Source: Candidatus Baldrarchaeota archaeon
GTDB lineage: Archaea; Asgardarchaeota; Baldrarchaeia; Baldrarchaeales; DXJG01
Length of the DNA stretch: 59,711 bases
Direction of reading: 5' to 3'
NCBI GenBank assembly: GCA_019056805.1
Contig: DXJG01000003.1
Coordinates: 1-59,711, forward strand
Below the pieces are notes generated by a model that saw only the letters and a list, made by a program, of their open reading frames with translations, did no database searches and was not told where the DNA came from. A program made the position numbers and the translations under genes. Positions 36,710 to 45,923 of this stretch are shown in pieces (within the stretch, counting starts at the first letter, position 1; the number at the start of each line of letters is the position of its first letter).

Positions 36710-37206
36710 AAATACCACAAGTATATGTCGAAATACCACAAATAGAATTCGAAAAATACATTGAAAAGGGAAAGGCAAAAACAAATCTAGTTGTTATTTT
36801 ACCTGAAAAGAAAATAGAAATGTGGATAAACAAAGGAGAAGATATTCCAGACATGAAAAATGTTAAGGTTCTAATTCAAAAGATTTATGATACAGCTCAT
36901 CAGGAAATATTCGATTTAGAGAAAGGAGAGGTAAAAAAGGACTGTATCATTATTTATCCAGACAGGAGAACACAAATTAGGTTGAAAAAAGGAGACAGAG
37001 TAGCAATAGTTGAAGCAAAAGGTTATATAGTTCAACCATATGCCGAACTAGGCAACAGAGTATTTAAGGAACTTCAACTTGCAGCAATAATTACAAAAAA
37101 GGGTGAAATACGCTACGTGAGATCCCCAATAAGAGGGACCGTAATATACGTAGCGGAATTACATCAAAAGCCCCAAACAATAATTTTCTTTATATTCCCC
37201 GAATAA
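36706..37206 (+). CDS. DUF2118 family protein (biotinyl/lipoyl-like barrel)
   Basis: Protein of 166 residues of an archaeal family without assigned function. The C-terminal half (KGDRVAIVEAKGYIVQPYAE ... YVRSPIRGTVIYVAE) resembles a biotinyl/lipoyl hammerhead, but I see no biotin-type EAMKM lysine motif. Overlapping start with the IDI-2 stop suggests co-transcription with the isoprenoid genes; this could be incidental. Confidence 0.8.
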   Translation: MKIPQVYVEIPQIEFEKYIEKGKAKTNLVVILPEKKIEMWINKGEDIPDMKNVKVLIQKIYDTAHQEIFDLEKGEVKKDCIIIYPDRRTQIRLKKGDRVAIVEAKGYIVQPYAELGNRVFKELQLAAIITKKGEIRYVRSPIRGTVIYVAELHQKPQTIIFFIFPE

Positions 37207-37302
37207 ACCTATTGGCGCATTTTGAATCTAAAATAATCTCTCTGCAGGTGAAAATTACACCTTACTGTCATTGTGACTTATAAAAAGAAATAACACTCAT
37301 GT

Positions 37303-37485
37303 TCATTCCTTTTTCCATCGCAACGTCCATTTCAATTTTCTTGGATCTCTTTTCATCTCTATTAAGGACTTTCTGCACTTACTTGAACAGAACCAATATA
37401 CCGTACCATCATTTTTAACGTACATCATTCCAGTTCCAGGTTCAATATCTCCTCCGCAAAAAGAACATTTTTGAACCTTTACCAT
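37303..37485 (-). CDS. rpl24e: 50S ribosomal protein L24e (eL24)
   Basis: Protein of 60 residues with the zinc finger [17 protein letters not shown] ... CSSKCRKSL and the RDPRKLKWT tail. ATG 37485 is 6 nt after AGGGG; another in-frame ATG at 37491 is possible. Downstream of S28e on the minus strand. Confidence 0.96.
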   Translation of the reverse strand: MVKVQKCSFCGGDIEPGTGMMYVKNDGTVYWFCSSKCRKSLIEMKRDPRKLKWTLRWKKE

Positions 37486-37495
37486 AGTCATCCCC

Positions 37496-37714
37496 TTATC
37501 TTACAACTATCTTTCTAGCTTCTCTTTCAGTTTCCCTTAACATTAAGATGTCCCCTAGTCTAACGGGGCCCTTTACATTCCTTGTAAGAATCCTATTTTT
37601 ATCTCTTCCTTCTAATATTCTGACTCTAACCTGCGTGATTTCTCCAGTAACACCAGTACGACCAATAATTTGAATAACTTCCGCGGGGGTTCCTCTATCT
37701 ACCTCTGAACTCAT
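37496..37714 (-). CDS. rps28e: 30S ribosomal protein S28e (eS28)
   Basis: Protein of 72 residues, OB fold, with [20 protein letters not shown] and the conserved [10 protein letters not shown] tail. GGAGGTG stands before the ATG. Usually arranged L7ae-S28e-L24e-NDK on one strand in archaea; here S28e-L24e are flipped relative to L7ae and NDK. Confidence 0.96.
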   Translation of the reverse strand: MSSEVDRGTPAEVIQIIGRTGVTGEITQVRVRILEGRDKNRILTRNVKGPVRLGDILMLRETEREARKIVVR

Positions 37715-37892
37715 GAAGACACCTCCAACACAAGCAGTTCCATGAATACTTTAGTTCCCATACGTGTCATGATACGTTTTTAGTTTTTAAATATAAGTTG
37801 CTGGCAACTATTTTACTTCATTATCTTTTTAAATTTACTGTCAAATATCCGCAAAAGGATAGTGCCCTATTAAAGGTAAAATCGAAAAATTC

Positions 37893-37955
37893 ATAAATAA
37901 ACTGTAGTATCCATAAACCGCCGATGAGAAATGACGATACCGGAGGGAGGCTTCA
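37893..37955 (+). promoter_or_regulatory. Promoter and leader of rpl7ae with K-turn-like sequence
   Basis: An ATAAATA box at 37893-37899 predicts a transcript start near 37922. The short leader contains GATGA (37923-37927) and TGA (37932-37934) in the order of box C/D-like halves, then GGAGGGAGG before the ATG. Archaeal L7Ae is known to bind K-turns in its own mRNA leader in some species; here the flanking stem is weak, so this is only suggestive. Confidence 0.35.
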
Positions 37956-38324
37956 ATGGCAAAACCACCTTACGTAAAATTTACCGTACCTAAGGAGCTA
38001 GCTGAGAAAGCACTGGAAGCTTTGGAGATAGCCAGAGATACAGGACAGGTAAGAAAAGGAACCAATGAAACAACTAAAGCTGTAGAGAGAGGAATAGCAA
38101 AACTAGTGTTAATTGCCGAAGATGTAGATCCACCAGAAATAGTAATGCACCTACCTATTTTATGCGAGGAGAAGAATGTACCATACATATACGTACCAAG
38201 CAAACAGCAACTTGGATCAGCCGCTGGAATAGATGTAGCAGCAGCCTCAGCATGCATTATAAATCCTGGAGACGCCAAGGATCTTGTCCGCGAAATAGTA
38301 GAGAAAGTAAAAGAATTCAAATAA
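37956..38324 (+). CDS. rpl7ae: 50S ribosomal protein L7ae (eL8; K-turn-binding protein)
   Basis: Protein of 122 residues with [20 protein letters not shown] and [18 protein letters not shown], the RNA-binding face of L7Ae. It is a ribosomal protein and core of box C/D and H/ACA RNPs and of RNase P. Strong GGAGGGAGG ribosome binding site. It fits functionally with nearby cbf5 and rnp1. Confidence 0.97.
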   Translation: MAKPPYVKFTVPKELAEKALEALEIARDTGQVRKGTNETTKAVERGIAKLVLIAEDVDPPEIVMHLPILCEEKNVPYIYVPSKQQLGSAAGIDVAAASACIINPGDAKDLVREIVEKVKEFK

Positions 38325-38419
38325 AACACGAACAGCCCTCAAATTTAATCTAATTTTATTTACTAATTTCTTCCAAGTTTAATACGTCCTACCTACAACC
38401 TTAGTAATGGGAGATAAAA

Positions 38420-38866
38420 ATGGAAAGAACACTTCTAATTGTTAAACCTGACGGGGTTGTTAGGGGATTAATAGGCGAAGTTATATCTCGTGTAGAAAGA
38501 AAAGGACTAAAAATCGTAGCCCTAAAAATGATGAAATTATCTAGAGAAAAAGCGGAGGAACTATACAGTGTCCACAAAGGAAAACCATTCTTTCAAGAAT
38601 TAATTAACCATATAACTTCAGCGCCAATAGTTGCAATGATTCTAGAGGGTGAAAACACGATTCAAATTGTTAGAAACATGATAGGTGCAACTGACCCCTC
38701 CAAAGCAAACCCTGGCACTATCCGCGGTGACTATGCTTTAACCATAACTAAAAATGTAGTACATGCTGCAGATTCGCCAGAAAACGCAGAAAGAGAAATA
38801 AATGTAATCTTTGGAACAGAAAAACCAATAGAATATGAACGTACCGATGAAAATTGGCTTTATTAA
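38420..38866 (+). CDS. ndk: Nucleoside diphosphate kinase
   Basis: Protein of 148 residues: [20 protein letters not shown] at the N-terminus and the active-site [13 protein letters not shown] (phospho-histidine). Balances NTP pools. GGGAG precedes the ATG. Between L7ae and infB, a conserved archaeal neighbourhood. Confidence 0.96.
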   Translation: MERTLLIVKPDGVVRGLIGEVISRVERKGLKIVALKMMKLSREKAEELYSVHKGKPFFQELINHITSAPIVAMILEGENTIQIVRNMIGATDPSKANPGTIRGDYALTITKNVVHAADSPENAEREINVIFGTEKPIEYERTDENWLY

Positions 38867-38959
38867 ACCAAAACTCTTAACATTTTTATTTATATTTTAT
38901 GTAAAAACTACAAAAAATATGTTCTTTTATGTAAGGATTACACGTAAAGTATTAAAAGG

Positions 38960-38989
38960 ATTATAAAATAGTAAGGTCGATACTATTTT
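38960..38989 (+). promoter_or_regulatory. infB promoter with a 9-bp perfect inverted repeat
   Basis: ATTATAAA (38960-38967) is a good TATA box about 85 bases before infB. A perfect inverted repeat AAAATAGTA (38965-38973) / TACTATTTT (38981-38989), with a 7-base centre, overlaps its downstream edge and extends to about the predicted transcript start. Its position suits an operator for a dimeric repressor; a hairpin at the RNA 5' end is less likely because the repeat would be mostly upstream of the start. Confidence 0.45.
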
Positions 38990-39048
38990 CGCTTCATTAA
39001 CTTAAAGAGAAAATCAAAAATTATTGAATTTTATAGGAGGCTATTGAA

Positions 39049-40860
39049 ATGGCTCTCAGACAACCAATTTGCGTTGTACTTGGCCATATAGACCATGGGA
39101 AAACAACTCTACTTGATAAAATTCGCGGAACAGTAGTTCAGTTAAGAGAAGCCGGGGGCATAATCTAGCCAGACAGCTCTCTGGCTAGATGCCAAACCCA
39201 ACATATAGGAGCATCGTTCCTTCCAGCCGAAGTCATAGAAAAAATATGTGGTAAACTTTTAGAAAAATTTAATATTAAAATTACAATTCCAGGAATTTTA
39301 ATTATAGATACACCGGGTCACGAAGCTTTTTATAATCTAAGAGCTCGTGGGGGAGCTGCAGCAGACTTCGCCATCCTTGTAGTTGATGTCATTGAAGGAT
39401 TTCAAACACAAACCTGGGAGTGTATAAATATTTTAAAATCCAGACGGGTACCTTTCCTTGTAGCTGCAAACAAGATAGATAGAATTCCAGGATGGCAACC
39501 TAACCCGGGAGCACCTTTTCTTGAATCTTTTAAGAAACAAAGTCCTCACGTTCAAAAATTTCTAGACGAAAAAGTCTACGAAATCATGGGTTCACTATCA
39601 ACAGAAGGTTTTCAAGCCGAAAGATTTGATAGAGTTAAAGATTTTACAAAAACAGTTGCTATTATTCCAACAAGTGGCAAAACAGGTGAAGGCATACCCG
39701 AACTTCTTGCAGTTTTAGCCGGTTTAACTCAACGTTATATGAAAGAGAAATTAAAAGTTGTAACAGGTCCTGGAAAGGGAGTTGTTCTGGAGGTTAGAGA
39801 AGAACCCGGATTAGGTTTGACTCTTGACGCCATTATATACGATGGTATCGTAAGAAAGGGAGACATAATCGTAGTTGGCGGTCTAGATGGTGTAATAGTC
39901 TCCCGAATCAGATCTCTTCTCCAACCCAAACCTCTTGATGAAATAAGAGATCCAAGAGATAAATTTAATCCAGTTGATCAAGTTGTCGCAGCAGCTGGCG
40001 TTAAAATAGTGGCCCCAGATCTTGAAGGGGCTGTTGCTGGGTCGCCGATACGAATTGTCTGGGATGAATCAATAGTTGAAGAAATTGAAAAAGAAGTTGA
40101 AGAAGAACTCGAAAAAATAAGAATATCAACTGATAAAACAGGAACAATCCTTAAAGCTGACACTCTCGGTTCTCTAGAAGCTATAGTCAACTATTTTAGA
40201 GAAAGAAATATTCCGATAAGAATGGCTGATGTCGGTGATGTTTCAAAAAGAGACATAATGGAAGCTATTGCAGTAAAAGAAAAGGATCCATTCCTCGCCG
40301 CCATCCTAGCTTTTAATGTAAAAGTTCTTCCTGATGCTGAGGAGGAAGCTAGACGCCATAATATACCAATATTTAAGAGCAACATTATATATAGGCTTTT
40401 CAACGACTACGAGGACTGGTTAATAAAGAAAAGAGAAGAACAAAAGAAAAAGGAACTAGAATCCCTTATAAGACCTGGAAAATTCAAAATATTACCCGGG
40501 TATGTGTTCAGGAGAAGTAAGCCGGCAATAGTCGGTGTCAAAGTTCTTGCTGGCAAAATACAGCCAAAATATTCACTAATTAACTCAGACAATCAGAAAG
40601 TAGGGTCAATACTTCAAATACAAGATAAAGGGCAAAACATTAAAGAAGCTACAAAAGATATGGAAGTTGCAGTATCAATTAAAGGGCCAATTGTTGGACG
40701 ACATATTAAAGAAGGGGACGTACTATATGTAGATGTTCCTGAATCCCATGCAAGAATATTATTAACAAAGTTTAAAAATGATCTAACAATTGATGAAATC
40801 GAAACTTTGCAGGAATTGATTGAAATAAAGAGAAAAGAAAAACCCTTCTGGGGAACATAG
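39049..40860 (+). CDS. infB: Translation initiation factor aIF5B, gene interrupted by a 33-nt BHB intron
   Basis: Exon 1 is 39049-39162 (38 codons), exon 2 is 39196-40860. Spliced, they encode 592 residues, the usual aIF5B length. GTPase motifs: GHIDHGKTT (P-loop, exon 1), GGI|TQHIGAS (switch I, split by the intron), DTPGHEAF (switch II) and NKID. Domain II, domain III and the C-terminal tRNA-binding domain follow. Unspliced, TAG at 39166-39168 ends translation after 39 codons, and the next in-frame ATG (39586) would lack the whole G domain core. aIF5B promotes subunit joining and initiator tRNA positioning. AGGAGG stands 8 nt before the ATG. Confidence 0.95.
39163..39195 (+). other. Bulge-helix-bulge mRNA intron in infB (33 nt)
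   Basis: Canonical fold: inner stem of 10 perfect pairs (39164-39173 with 39180-39189) and a 6-base loop; 5' bulge TAA (39161-39163); 4-bp central helix GGCA (39157-39160) with TGCC (39190-39193); 3' bulge AAA (39194-39196); outer helix GGG/CCC (39154-39156 with 39197-39199). Cutting after the second base of both bulges removes 39163-39195 and yields GGC ATA ACC CAA (Gly-Ile-Thr-Gln), exactly the family sequence. Phase 0; 33 is a multiple of three but contains an in-frame TAG. Confidence 0.96.
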
Positions 40861-40872
40861 GAGGAAAGTGAA

Positions 40873-41259
40873 ATGCCAGAAATAAAACTCGTCATCTCTA
40901 ACCCACAAACTGGGAAAACCTATCAAATAACTTTAGATGAAAAGAAAAGTAGGGCACTAATAGGTAGAAAAATAGGAGAAACCGTTTCAGGAGACTTAAT
41001 AGGGCTACCTGGATACGAAGTCGAGATAACTGGTGGAAGCGACAAGGACGGGTTCCCGATGAGACCCGATGTCCATGGAGGCGTTAGAAAAAGGGTACTA
41101 CTTTCAGGGCCACCAGGATTTCACCCAACTCGTCCAGGTGAAAGAAGAAGAAAAACAGTAAGAGGGAACGTCGTCACAGAAGAGATCGTACAAGTTAACG
41201 CAAAAATAGTAAAACACGGAGAAAAACCAATTGAGGAAATTTTAGGGAAAACAGAGTAA
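40873..41259 (+). CDS. rps6e: 30S ribosomal protein S6e (eS6)
   Basis: Protein of 128 residues with LVISNPQTGKTYQITLDEKK and GSDKDGFPMRPDVHGGVRKRVLLS (quoted in part), the S6e core. GGAGG before ATG, 12 bp after infB, so likely in the same transcript. The aIF5B-S6e-aIF2-gamma order is common in archaea. Confidence 0.96.
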   Translation: MPEIKLVISNPQTGKTYQITLDEKKSRALIGRKIGETVSGDLIGLPGYEVEITGGSDKDGFPMRPDVHGGVRKRVLLSGPPGFHPTRPGERRRKTVRGNVVTEEIVQVNAKIVKHGEKPIEEILGKTE

Positions 41260-41477
41260 TAATTCATATTATTCTACGAGTAGGTTAGTTCACATCAAAT
41301 ATTAGTTATTACACATTTTTATTATAAATAGAAAAATTATTAAAGAAGTGAACTTTATTCGAAATAAAATCTTCATGTAATTGCTTAACAATTAACTGTA
41401 AATCGAAGCTTAATTGTATAAGTTTAATATGCCTAGAAGCTATAATGTTTCTTCTAATATACGTCAGGAGGATAAAA

Positions 41478-42737
41478 ATGATATTAAAAGACGAGATGTT
41501 TCAATGTGAGGTTAATATCGGCACAGTCGGACACGTAGATCATGGTAAAACAACCTTGGTTGAAGCTCTCTCTGGTCAATGGACAGATAGGCATAGTGAA
41601 GAAATTAGAAGGGGAATTTCCATTAAGCTAGGCTATGCCGACACTACCATTAGAAAATGCCCGAAATGCCCCCCTCCCAAATGTTTTACAACTACTTATC
41701 TCGCTAACGGAGATAAATGTCCATATTGTGGATCAAATCTTCAAGTATTACGAAGAATTTCTTTCGTTGATAGTCCTGGACATGAAATATTAATGGCTAC
41801 TATGCTTTCTGGCGCCGCGTTAATGGATGGCGCAATTTTAGTTATTGCTGCTAATGAGCCTTGTCCTCAACCACAAACACGTGAACATTTTGCTGCTCTT
41901 CAAATTATTGGTGTTAAAAACATCATTATTGTTCAGAACAAAGTGGAATTAGTGTCGAAAGAAAAAGCATTAGAAAATTATATGCAAATCAAAAAATTTG
42001 TCGAAGGCACAATAGCTGAAGATGCGCCTATAATACCGATTTCCGCTGTTCATAAAGTAAACCTAGATGTACTCATTCAAGCTATAGAGGAAATTATACC
42101 CACACCAAAAAGAGATCCAAATAAGCCAACCAGATTTTATATTGCTAGATCATTTGATATTAATAGACCCGGGACAAAACCCGACGATTTAAAAGGCGGA
42201 GTACTTGGAGGAGCAATCATACAAGGAAAACTTAAAGTAGGAGATGAAATCGAAATACGACCAGGGTTACCAGAAAAACGAGCTAGAAAAATAGAGTATG
42301 AACCACTATTCACCGAGGTTACAAGCTTAAGAGCTGGACCTTATGTGCCATTAAAGGAGGCTGGTCCTGGTGGTTTAATAGGGGTCGGTACAAAGCTTGA
42401 CCCTTCTCTAACAAAAGCTGATGGACTAGTTGGAAACATCGCTGGTAAACCTGATACACTACCCCTCATACACAATACACTACGTATTGAAGTTCATCTT
42501 ATGGAAAGGGTTGTTGGCACTGAAGATTTAAGAAAAGTTGAAGAAATCAAAAAGAATGAAACTATTATGCTAAATATAGGCACTGCTGTAACGGTAGGCA
42601 TTGTAACAGAGGCAGTGAAAGACGAAGCGGAAATTCAGTTAAGAAGACCTATATGTGCAGAAGAGGGTGAACGAGTAGCCATCAGTAGAAATATAGGTGG
42701 AAGATGGAGACTTATAGGACACGGAATAATAAAATGA
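41478..42737 (+). CDS. eif2g: Translation initiation factor aIF2 subunit gamma
   Basis: Protein of 419 residues. EF-Tu-like GTPase: [24 protein letters not shown]; a zinc knuckle [10 protein letters not shown]...CPYCG lies between switch regions, as in aIF2-gamma. Domains II and III follow. Carries initiator Met-tRNA to the ribosome. ATG 41478 follows CAGGAGG; the longer frame from 41445 is not needed. Its stop overlaps the PIN gene (ATGA). Confidence 0.97.
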   Translation: MILKDEMFQCEVNIGTVGHVDHGKTTLVEALSGQWTDRHSEEIRRGISIKLGYADTTIRKCPKCPPPKCFTTTYLANGDKCPYCGSNLQVLRRISFVDSPGHEILMATMLSGAALMDGAILVIAANEPCPQPQTREHFAALQIIGVKNIIIVQNKVELVSKEKALENYMQIKKFVEGTIAEDAPIIPISAVHKVNLDVLIQAIEEIIPTPKRDPNKPTRFYIARSFDINRPGTKPDDLKGGVLGGAIIQGKLKVGDEIEIRPGLPEKRARKIEYEPLFTEVTSLRAGPYVPLKEAGPGGLIGVGTKLDPSLTKADGLVGNIAGKPDTLPLIHNTLRIEVHLMERVVGTEDLRKVEEIKKNETIMLNIGTAVTVGIVTEAVKDEAEIQLRRPICAEEGERVAISRNIGGRWRLIGHGIIK

Positions 42738-43156
42738 TGAAAATGACGCAAAAAAATAAATTGAAAATTGTGTTAGATACGAATATACTAATGTTACCGG
42801 CTCAACTAAACATAAATCTTTCAGCTGAACTTGATAATCTATTACAATTAAGATACGAAGTTGTAGTTCCTGAAGGAGTGATTGAGGAACTTAAAAATTT
42901 GATCAGTACATCAAGTCCTAAAACCCGTCGCATAGCTAAATTTGCCTTAGAGCTAGCTAAAAAATTCAAAATAATTCCAATAAAACCTAAACCTGGGGAA
43001 AACATCGATAAAATGCTAATACGGTTGGCAAAGAGCAGAAAATATGTAATTTGCACATGTGACAACGAATTAAGAAGAAAAATTAGGGAAGTAGGAGCAC
43101 CAGTTATATTTCTCAGACAGAAGTCCCATTTAACCATTGAAGGCGAAATTCCATAA
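42734..43156 (+). CDS. PIN-domain protein (FCF1/VapC9-like)
   Basis: Protein of 140 residues with PIN acidic residues at [10 protein letters not shown] (start), a central Glu (VIEELKNL) and [13 protein letters not shown] near the end. Archaeal homologues beside aIF2-gamma belong to the FCF1/UTP24-like group linked to rRNA processing rather than to toxin-antitoxin pairs; no antitoxin gene is next to it. Overlapping start with aIF2-gamma supports a housekeeping role. Confidence 0.88.
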   Translation: MMKMTQKNKLKIVLDTNILMLPAQLNINLSAELDNLLQLRYEVVVPEGVIEELKNLISTSSPKTRRIAKFALELAKKFKIIPIKPKPGENIDKMLIRLAKSRKYVICTCDNELRRKIREVGAPVIFLRQKSHLTIEGEIP

Positions 43157-43278
43157 TCACGCGAAACACATATAAGTTTAATAATTTACATCAAAACCAA
43201 TCTTAAACTCTTTTCAAATGTTCAATTCACTGTTTTAATCCTAATAAAATAACGATTGTCACGGGGATTGAGTTAACA

Positions 43279-43869
43279 ATGTATAAGTTAGTTAAAGTTC
43301 AAGATGTAGTTCGTATTCCTCCAAATAAGCTTAGTGAACCAATTGAAGATGCTGCTTTAGAAGTACTGAGAAAAGAACTTGAAGGAACAATCGATCCCAA
43401 ATTAGGATATATTATAGCTGTAATAAATGTCGATAGTGTTGGTTTGGGACGAATTATTCCAGGAGATGGTGCCACGTATCACGATGTAGATTTTACAGTT
43501 TTAACTTTTCAACCAACGTTACAAGAGGTTGTAGAGGGAGAGGTAATAGAGGTACTAAACTTCGGAGTTTTCATACGATTAGGCCCTCTTGATGGACTAT
43601 GTCACGTTAGCCAAATAACAGATGACTTTATTACCTACGACTCAAAAAGATCGGCACTCATAGGAAGAGAAACTGGCAAAGTAATATCTGAAAACGATCG
43701 CGTAAGAGCAAGAATAGTTGCCGTAAGTTTAAGAGGTGGATCACGAAGTGGGAAACTAGGCTTAACAATGAGACAACCATTCCTAGGTAAATTAGAATGG
43801 ATAAAAGAAGAAATTAAAAGAATAGAAGCTGAAAAGGAGGAAAAAACAAGTGAAAGAAAAAGCGTGTAG
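43279..43869 (+). CDS. rpoE: RNA polymerase subunit E' (Rpo7)
   Basis: Protein of 196 residues: N-terminal RNP domain (KLVKVQDVVRIPPNKL) and C-terminal S1 domain (GEVIEVLNFGVFIRLGPLDG). Forms the polymerase stalk with subunit F. The 3' end overlaps Spt4 by 20 bases. Confidence 0.97.
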   Translation: MYKLVKVQDVVRIPPNKLSEPIEDAALEVLRKELEGTIDPKLGYIIAVINVDSVGLGRIIPGDGATYHDVDFTVLTFQPTLQEVVEGEVIEVLNFGVFIRLGPLDGLCHVSQITDDFITYDSKRSALIGRETGKVISENDRVRARIVAVSLRGGSRSGKLGLTMRQPFLGKLEWIKEEIKRIEAEKEEKTSERKSV

Positions 43870-44038
43870 AACCTGCCATAGAATTGTTACAAATCAAAGT
43901 ATTTGTCCTTATTGCAAAACTCATACTCTTTCTGACGACTTTAGCGGGCTTATCATAATAATCGATCCCCAAAAATCTGAAATCGCAAAAAAACTACATA
44001 TTGACCAGCCTGGAAGATATGCATTTAGAGTGCGCTAG
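43850..44038 (+). CDS. spt4: Transcription elongation factor Spt4 (RpoE'')
   Basis: Small zinc protein of 62 residues with CRTCHRIV ... CPYCKTHTLSDDFSGLIIIIDP. Partners Spt5/NusG to close the polymerase clamp. GTG start at 43850 with AAGGAGG upstream within rpoE. Confidence 0.95.
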   Translation: MKEKACRTCHRIVTNQSICPYCKTHTLSDDFSGLIIIIDPQKSEIAKKLHIDQPGRYAFRVR

Positions 44039-44048
44039 GTAGATAACA

Positions 44049-44588
44049 TTGTCCTTAATTTTTAAATTACCCGAACATTTACGTAGCAAACTTAAAAAAC
44101 CCCTGGGTCAACTCATTAAAGGTCCCCCAGACATTACAATTAAAACTGCTAAAGAAATCATTAAAAAATTAAGACCTCCAAAAGTCATTACAGTAGGAGA
44201 CATAGTTACACATTCAGCCAAAAAATACAAGTTACCCCTTTCAATAGCCATAATAGATTTAAAAACCATGAGAAAAAAGAGTGATGTACATATCAGTTAC
44301 ACAGGCAACGAAACCATAATAAAAACAGATAATCCAGCAGGTACAATTACATATGATGCTTGGAAAGCTGTGAAAGATGCAATGAAGAAGAAAGGAGAAG
44401 TTATAATACTAGTTAATGGAGAGGAAGACTTATTAACACTCCCCGCAATTTATCTCGCACCCGAGGGATCAATTATCATTTATGGTCAACCACATGAAGG
44501 CATAGTAGTAGTAAAATCTGATCAAAATACTAAAAAGAAAGTGAAAGAAATCCTACTAGAAATGGAGGGATCAGAGAGTGTCCTTTGA
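44049..44588 (+). CDS. GTP-dependent dephospho-CoA kinase (DUF359)
   Basis: Protein of 179 residues of the archaeal DUF359 family shown to phosphorylate dephospho-CoA with GTP. Motifs ITVGDIVTHS, DNPAGTITYDAW, VNGEEDLLTLPAIYLAPEGS and YGQPHEGIVVV are present. TTG start 10 bp after Spt4. The 3' end overlaps S24e by 11 bases. This Spt4-DUF359-S24e order is widely conserved in archaea. Confidence 0.92.
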   Translation: MSLIFKLPEHLRSKLKKPLGQLIKGPPDITIKTAKEIIKKLRPPKVITVGDIVTHSAKKYKLPLSIAIIDLKTMRKKSDVHISYTGNETIIKTDNPAGTITYDAWKAVKDAMKKKGEVIILVNGEEDLLTLPAIYLAPEGSIIIYGQPHEGIVVVKSDQNTKKKVKEILLEMEGSESVL

Positions 44589-44883
44589 AATAAAAATTAT
44601 CTCCGAAAAAGATAATCCTCTACTAGAAAGAAAAGAAATAGAGTTTATTATATTTCACGCTGGTCAAGGCACGCCGAAACGAACCGATATACGTAAAAAA
44701 ATTGCAGCTATGCTAAACAAGGATATAGAATGCGTATACATCAAACACTTATACTCAGAAACTGGAAAACCAGAAACAAAAGGAGAAGCAAGAATATATG
44801 AAAGCAAAGAAAGAGCATTAGCTATAGAACCAAAACACATTATAGAAAGAAACAAACTGGAAAAAGAAGAAGAGAAAAAATAA
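44578..44883 (+). CDS. rps24e: 30S ribosomal protein S24e (eS24)
   Basis: Protein of 101 residues with NPLLERKEIEFIIFHAGQGT and the FG/YE-type YESKERALAIEP tail. GTG start at 44578 within the preceding gene, AGGGA upstream. Confidence 0.95.
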   Translation: MSFEIKIISEKDNPLLERKEIEFIIFHAGQGTPKRTDIRKKIAAMLNKDIECVYIKHLYSETGKPETKGEARIYESKERALAIEPKHIIERNKLEKEEEKK

Positions 44884-44981
44884 CCATTTAACAAAATATT
44901 TCTAACGCTCTTAACACTTACACAAACTATACTATAACTAACAATAAATTTGGTAACTAACAGATGAAAGAGGGGTGAAAA

Positions 44982-45167
44982 ATGTCAAAAACACCTAAAG
45001 TTATAGTGAGTACATATTACGAAATAAAGGAAGGCAAACTCATCAGAAAAAGAAAATTCTGCCCAAGATGTGGTCCAGGAGTTTTCTTAGCCGAACACAA
45101 AGATAGATTTTCATGCGGCAAATGCGGATACACCGAGTACAAAAAGAAAGAACAAAGCTCAAAGTAA
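44982..45167 (+). CDS. rps27ae: 30S ribosomal protein S27ae (eS31)
   Basis: Protein of 61 residues with two zinc CxxC pairs ([23 protein letters not shown], quoted in part as CPRCGPGVF and CGKCG). No ubiquitin fusion, as usual for archaea. GAGG before the ATG. Confidence 0.95.
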   Translation: MSKTPKVIVSTYYEIKEGKLIRKRKFCPRCGPGVFLAEHKDRFSCGKCGYTEYKKKEQSSK

Positions 45168-45281
45168 AAACCATTTATAGATCTCTAATTTTAAAATGTA
45201 AAGTCGATAAGCTAAATACCTAAAAACACCGTAAGTAATCTAATTTTAATTCTACAAATAACTTCATAAAAGGGGTTATTC

Positions 45282-45923
45282 ATGGTATTAATAAAAAAGG
45301 GCGCAGAAGCCTGGTTATTTAGAGAAAAATGGTATGAATTCGATGTTATAAGAAAGTGGAGAATACCTAAAAAATATCGTGTAAAAGAACTGGACAAAGC
45401 TATTCGCGTCTTTAGAACTAAACATGAGGCAAGACTACTTTCTGAGACTCGTAAAAAGGGTGTACCTACACCCATTGTCTTTATGGTAAATCTAATGGAA
45501 TCCTCAATTATAATGGAAGATGTTAAAGGCAAAGTACTTAAAGAAGTTTTAGACACCCTACCACTACAAGAGAAAAAAAGGATCTGCATGTTAATTGGAG
45601 AAAACATCGGGAAAATGCACAAAGCCGGTATAGTTCACGGCGACCTAACAACATCTAACATTATACTTACTAATAACAACCAAATAGTTTTTGTTGACTT
45701 CGGCCTAGCATCATTTTCCAAAAACCTAGAAGATCATGCAGTCGACTTACATTTAATGGAAAGAACATTAGAAAGTACACACCACAAAATGGCCAAAAAA
45801 TACTTCAACTGGATAATCGAAGGATATAGAAAAATCATGAAAGACTATACAAATAAAGTTCTACAACAGATAAAAGAAATTCGACTCAGAGGAAGATACG
45901 TAGAAGAGAGGCGAGAAAAATGA
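45282..45923 (+). CDS. bud32: KEOPS complex kinase/ATPase Bud32
   Basis: Protein of 213 residues; small kinase fold with HGDLTTSNIILT (catalytic loop) and FVDFGLASF (metal-binding DFG). Supports Kae1 in tRNA t6A37 synthesis. Here it stands alone, not fused to Kae1 as in some archaea; Pcc1 of the same complex is 2.7 kb downstream. Confidence 0.94.
   Translation: MVLIKKGAEAWLFREKWYEFDVIRKWRIPKKYRVKELDKAIRVFRTKHEARLLSETRKKGVPTPIVFMVNLMESSIIMEDVKGKVLKEVLDTLPLQEKKRICMLIGENIGKMHKAGIVHGDLTTSNIILTNNNQIVFVDFGLASFSKNLEDHAVDLHLMERTLESTHHKMAKKYFNWIIEGYRKIMKDYTNKVLQQIKEIRLRGRYVEERREK

Noticed and set aside
39166..39168. In-frame TAG in infB read as pyrrolysine or as a nonsense mutation in a pseudogene
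   Set aside because: The 33-nt insert containing it is absent from the aIF5B family and folds as an exact BHB whose removal restores the protein. Readthrough would insert 11 residues into switch I and destroy the GTPase site.
42734..43156. PIN protein as a VapC toxin
   Set aside because: No antitoxin gene is adjacent, it overlaps aIF2-gamma, and the sequence is closer to the FCF1-like archaeal group.
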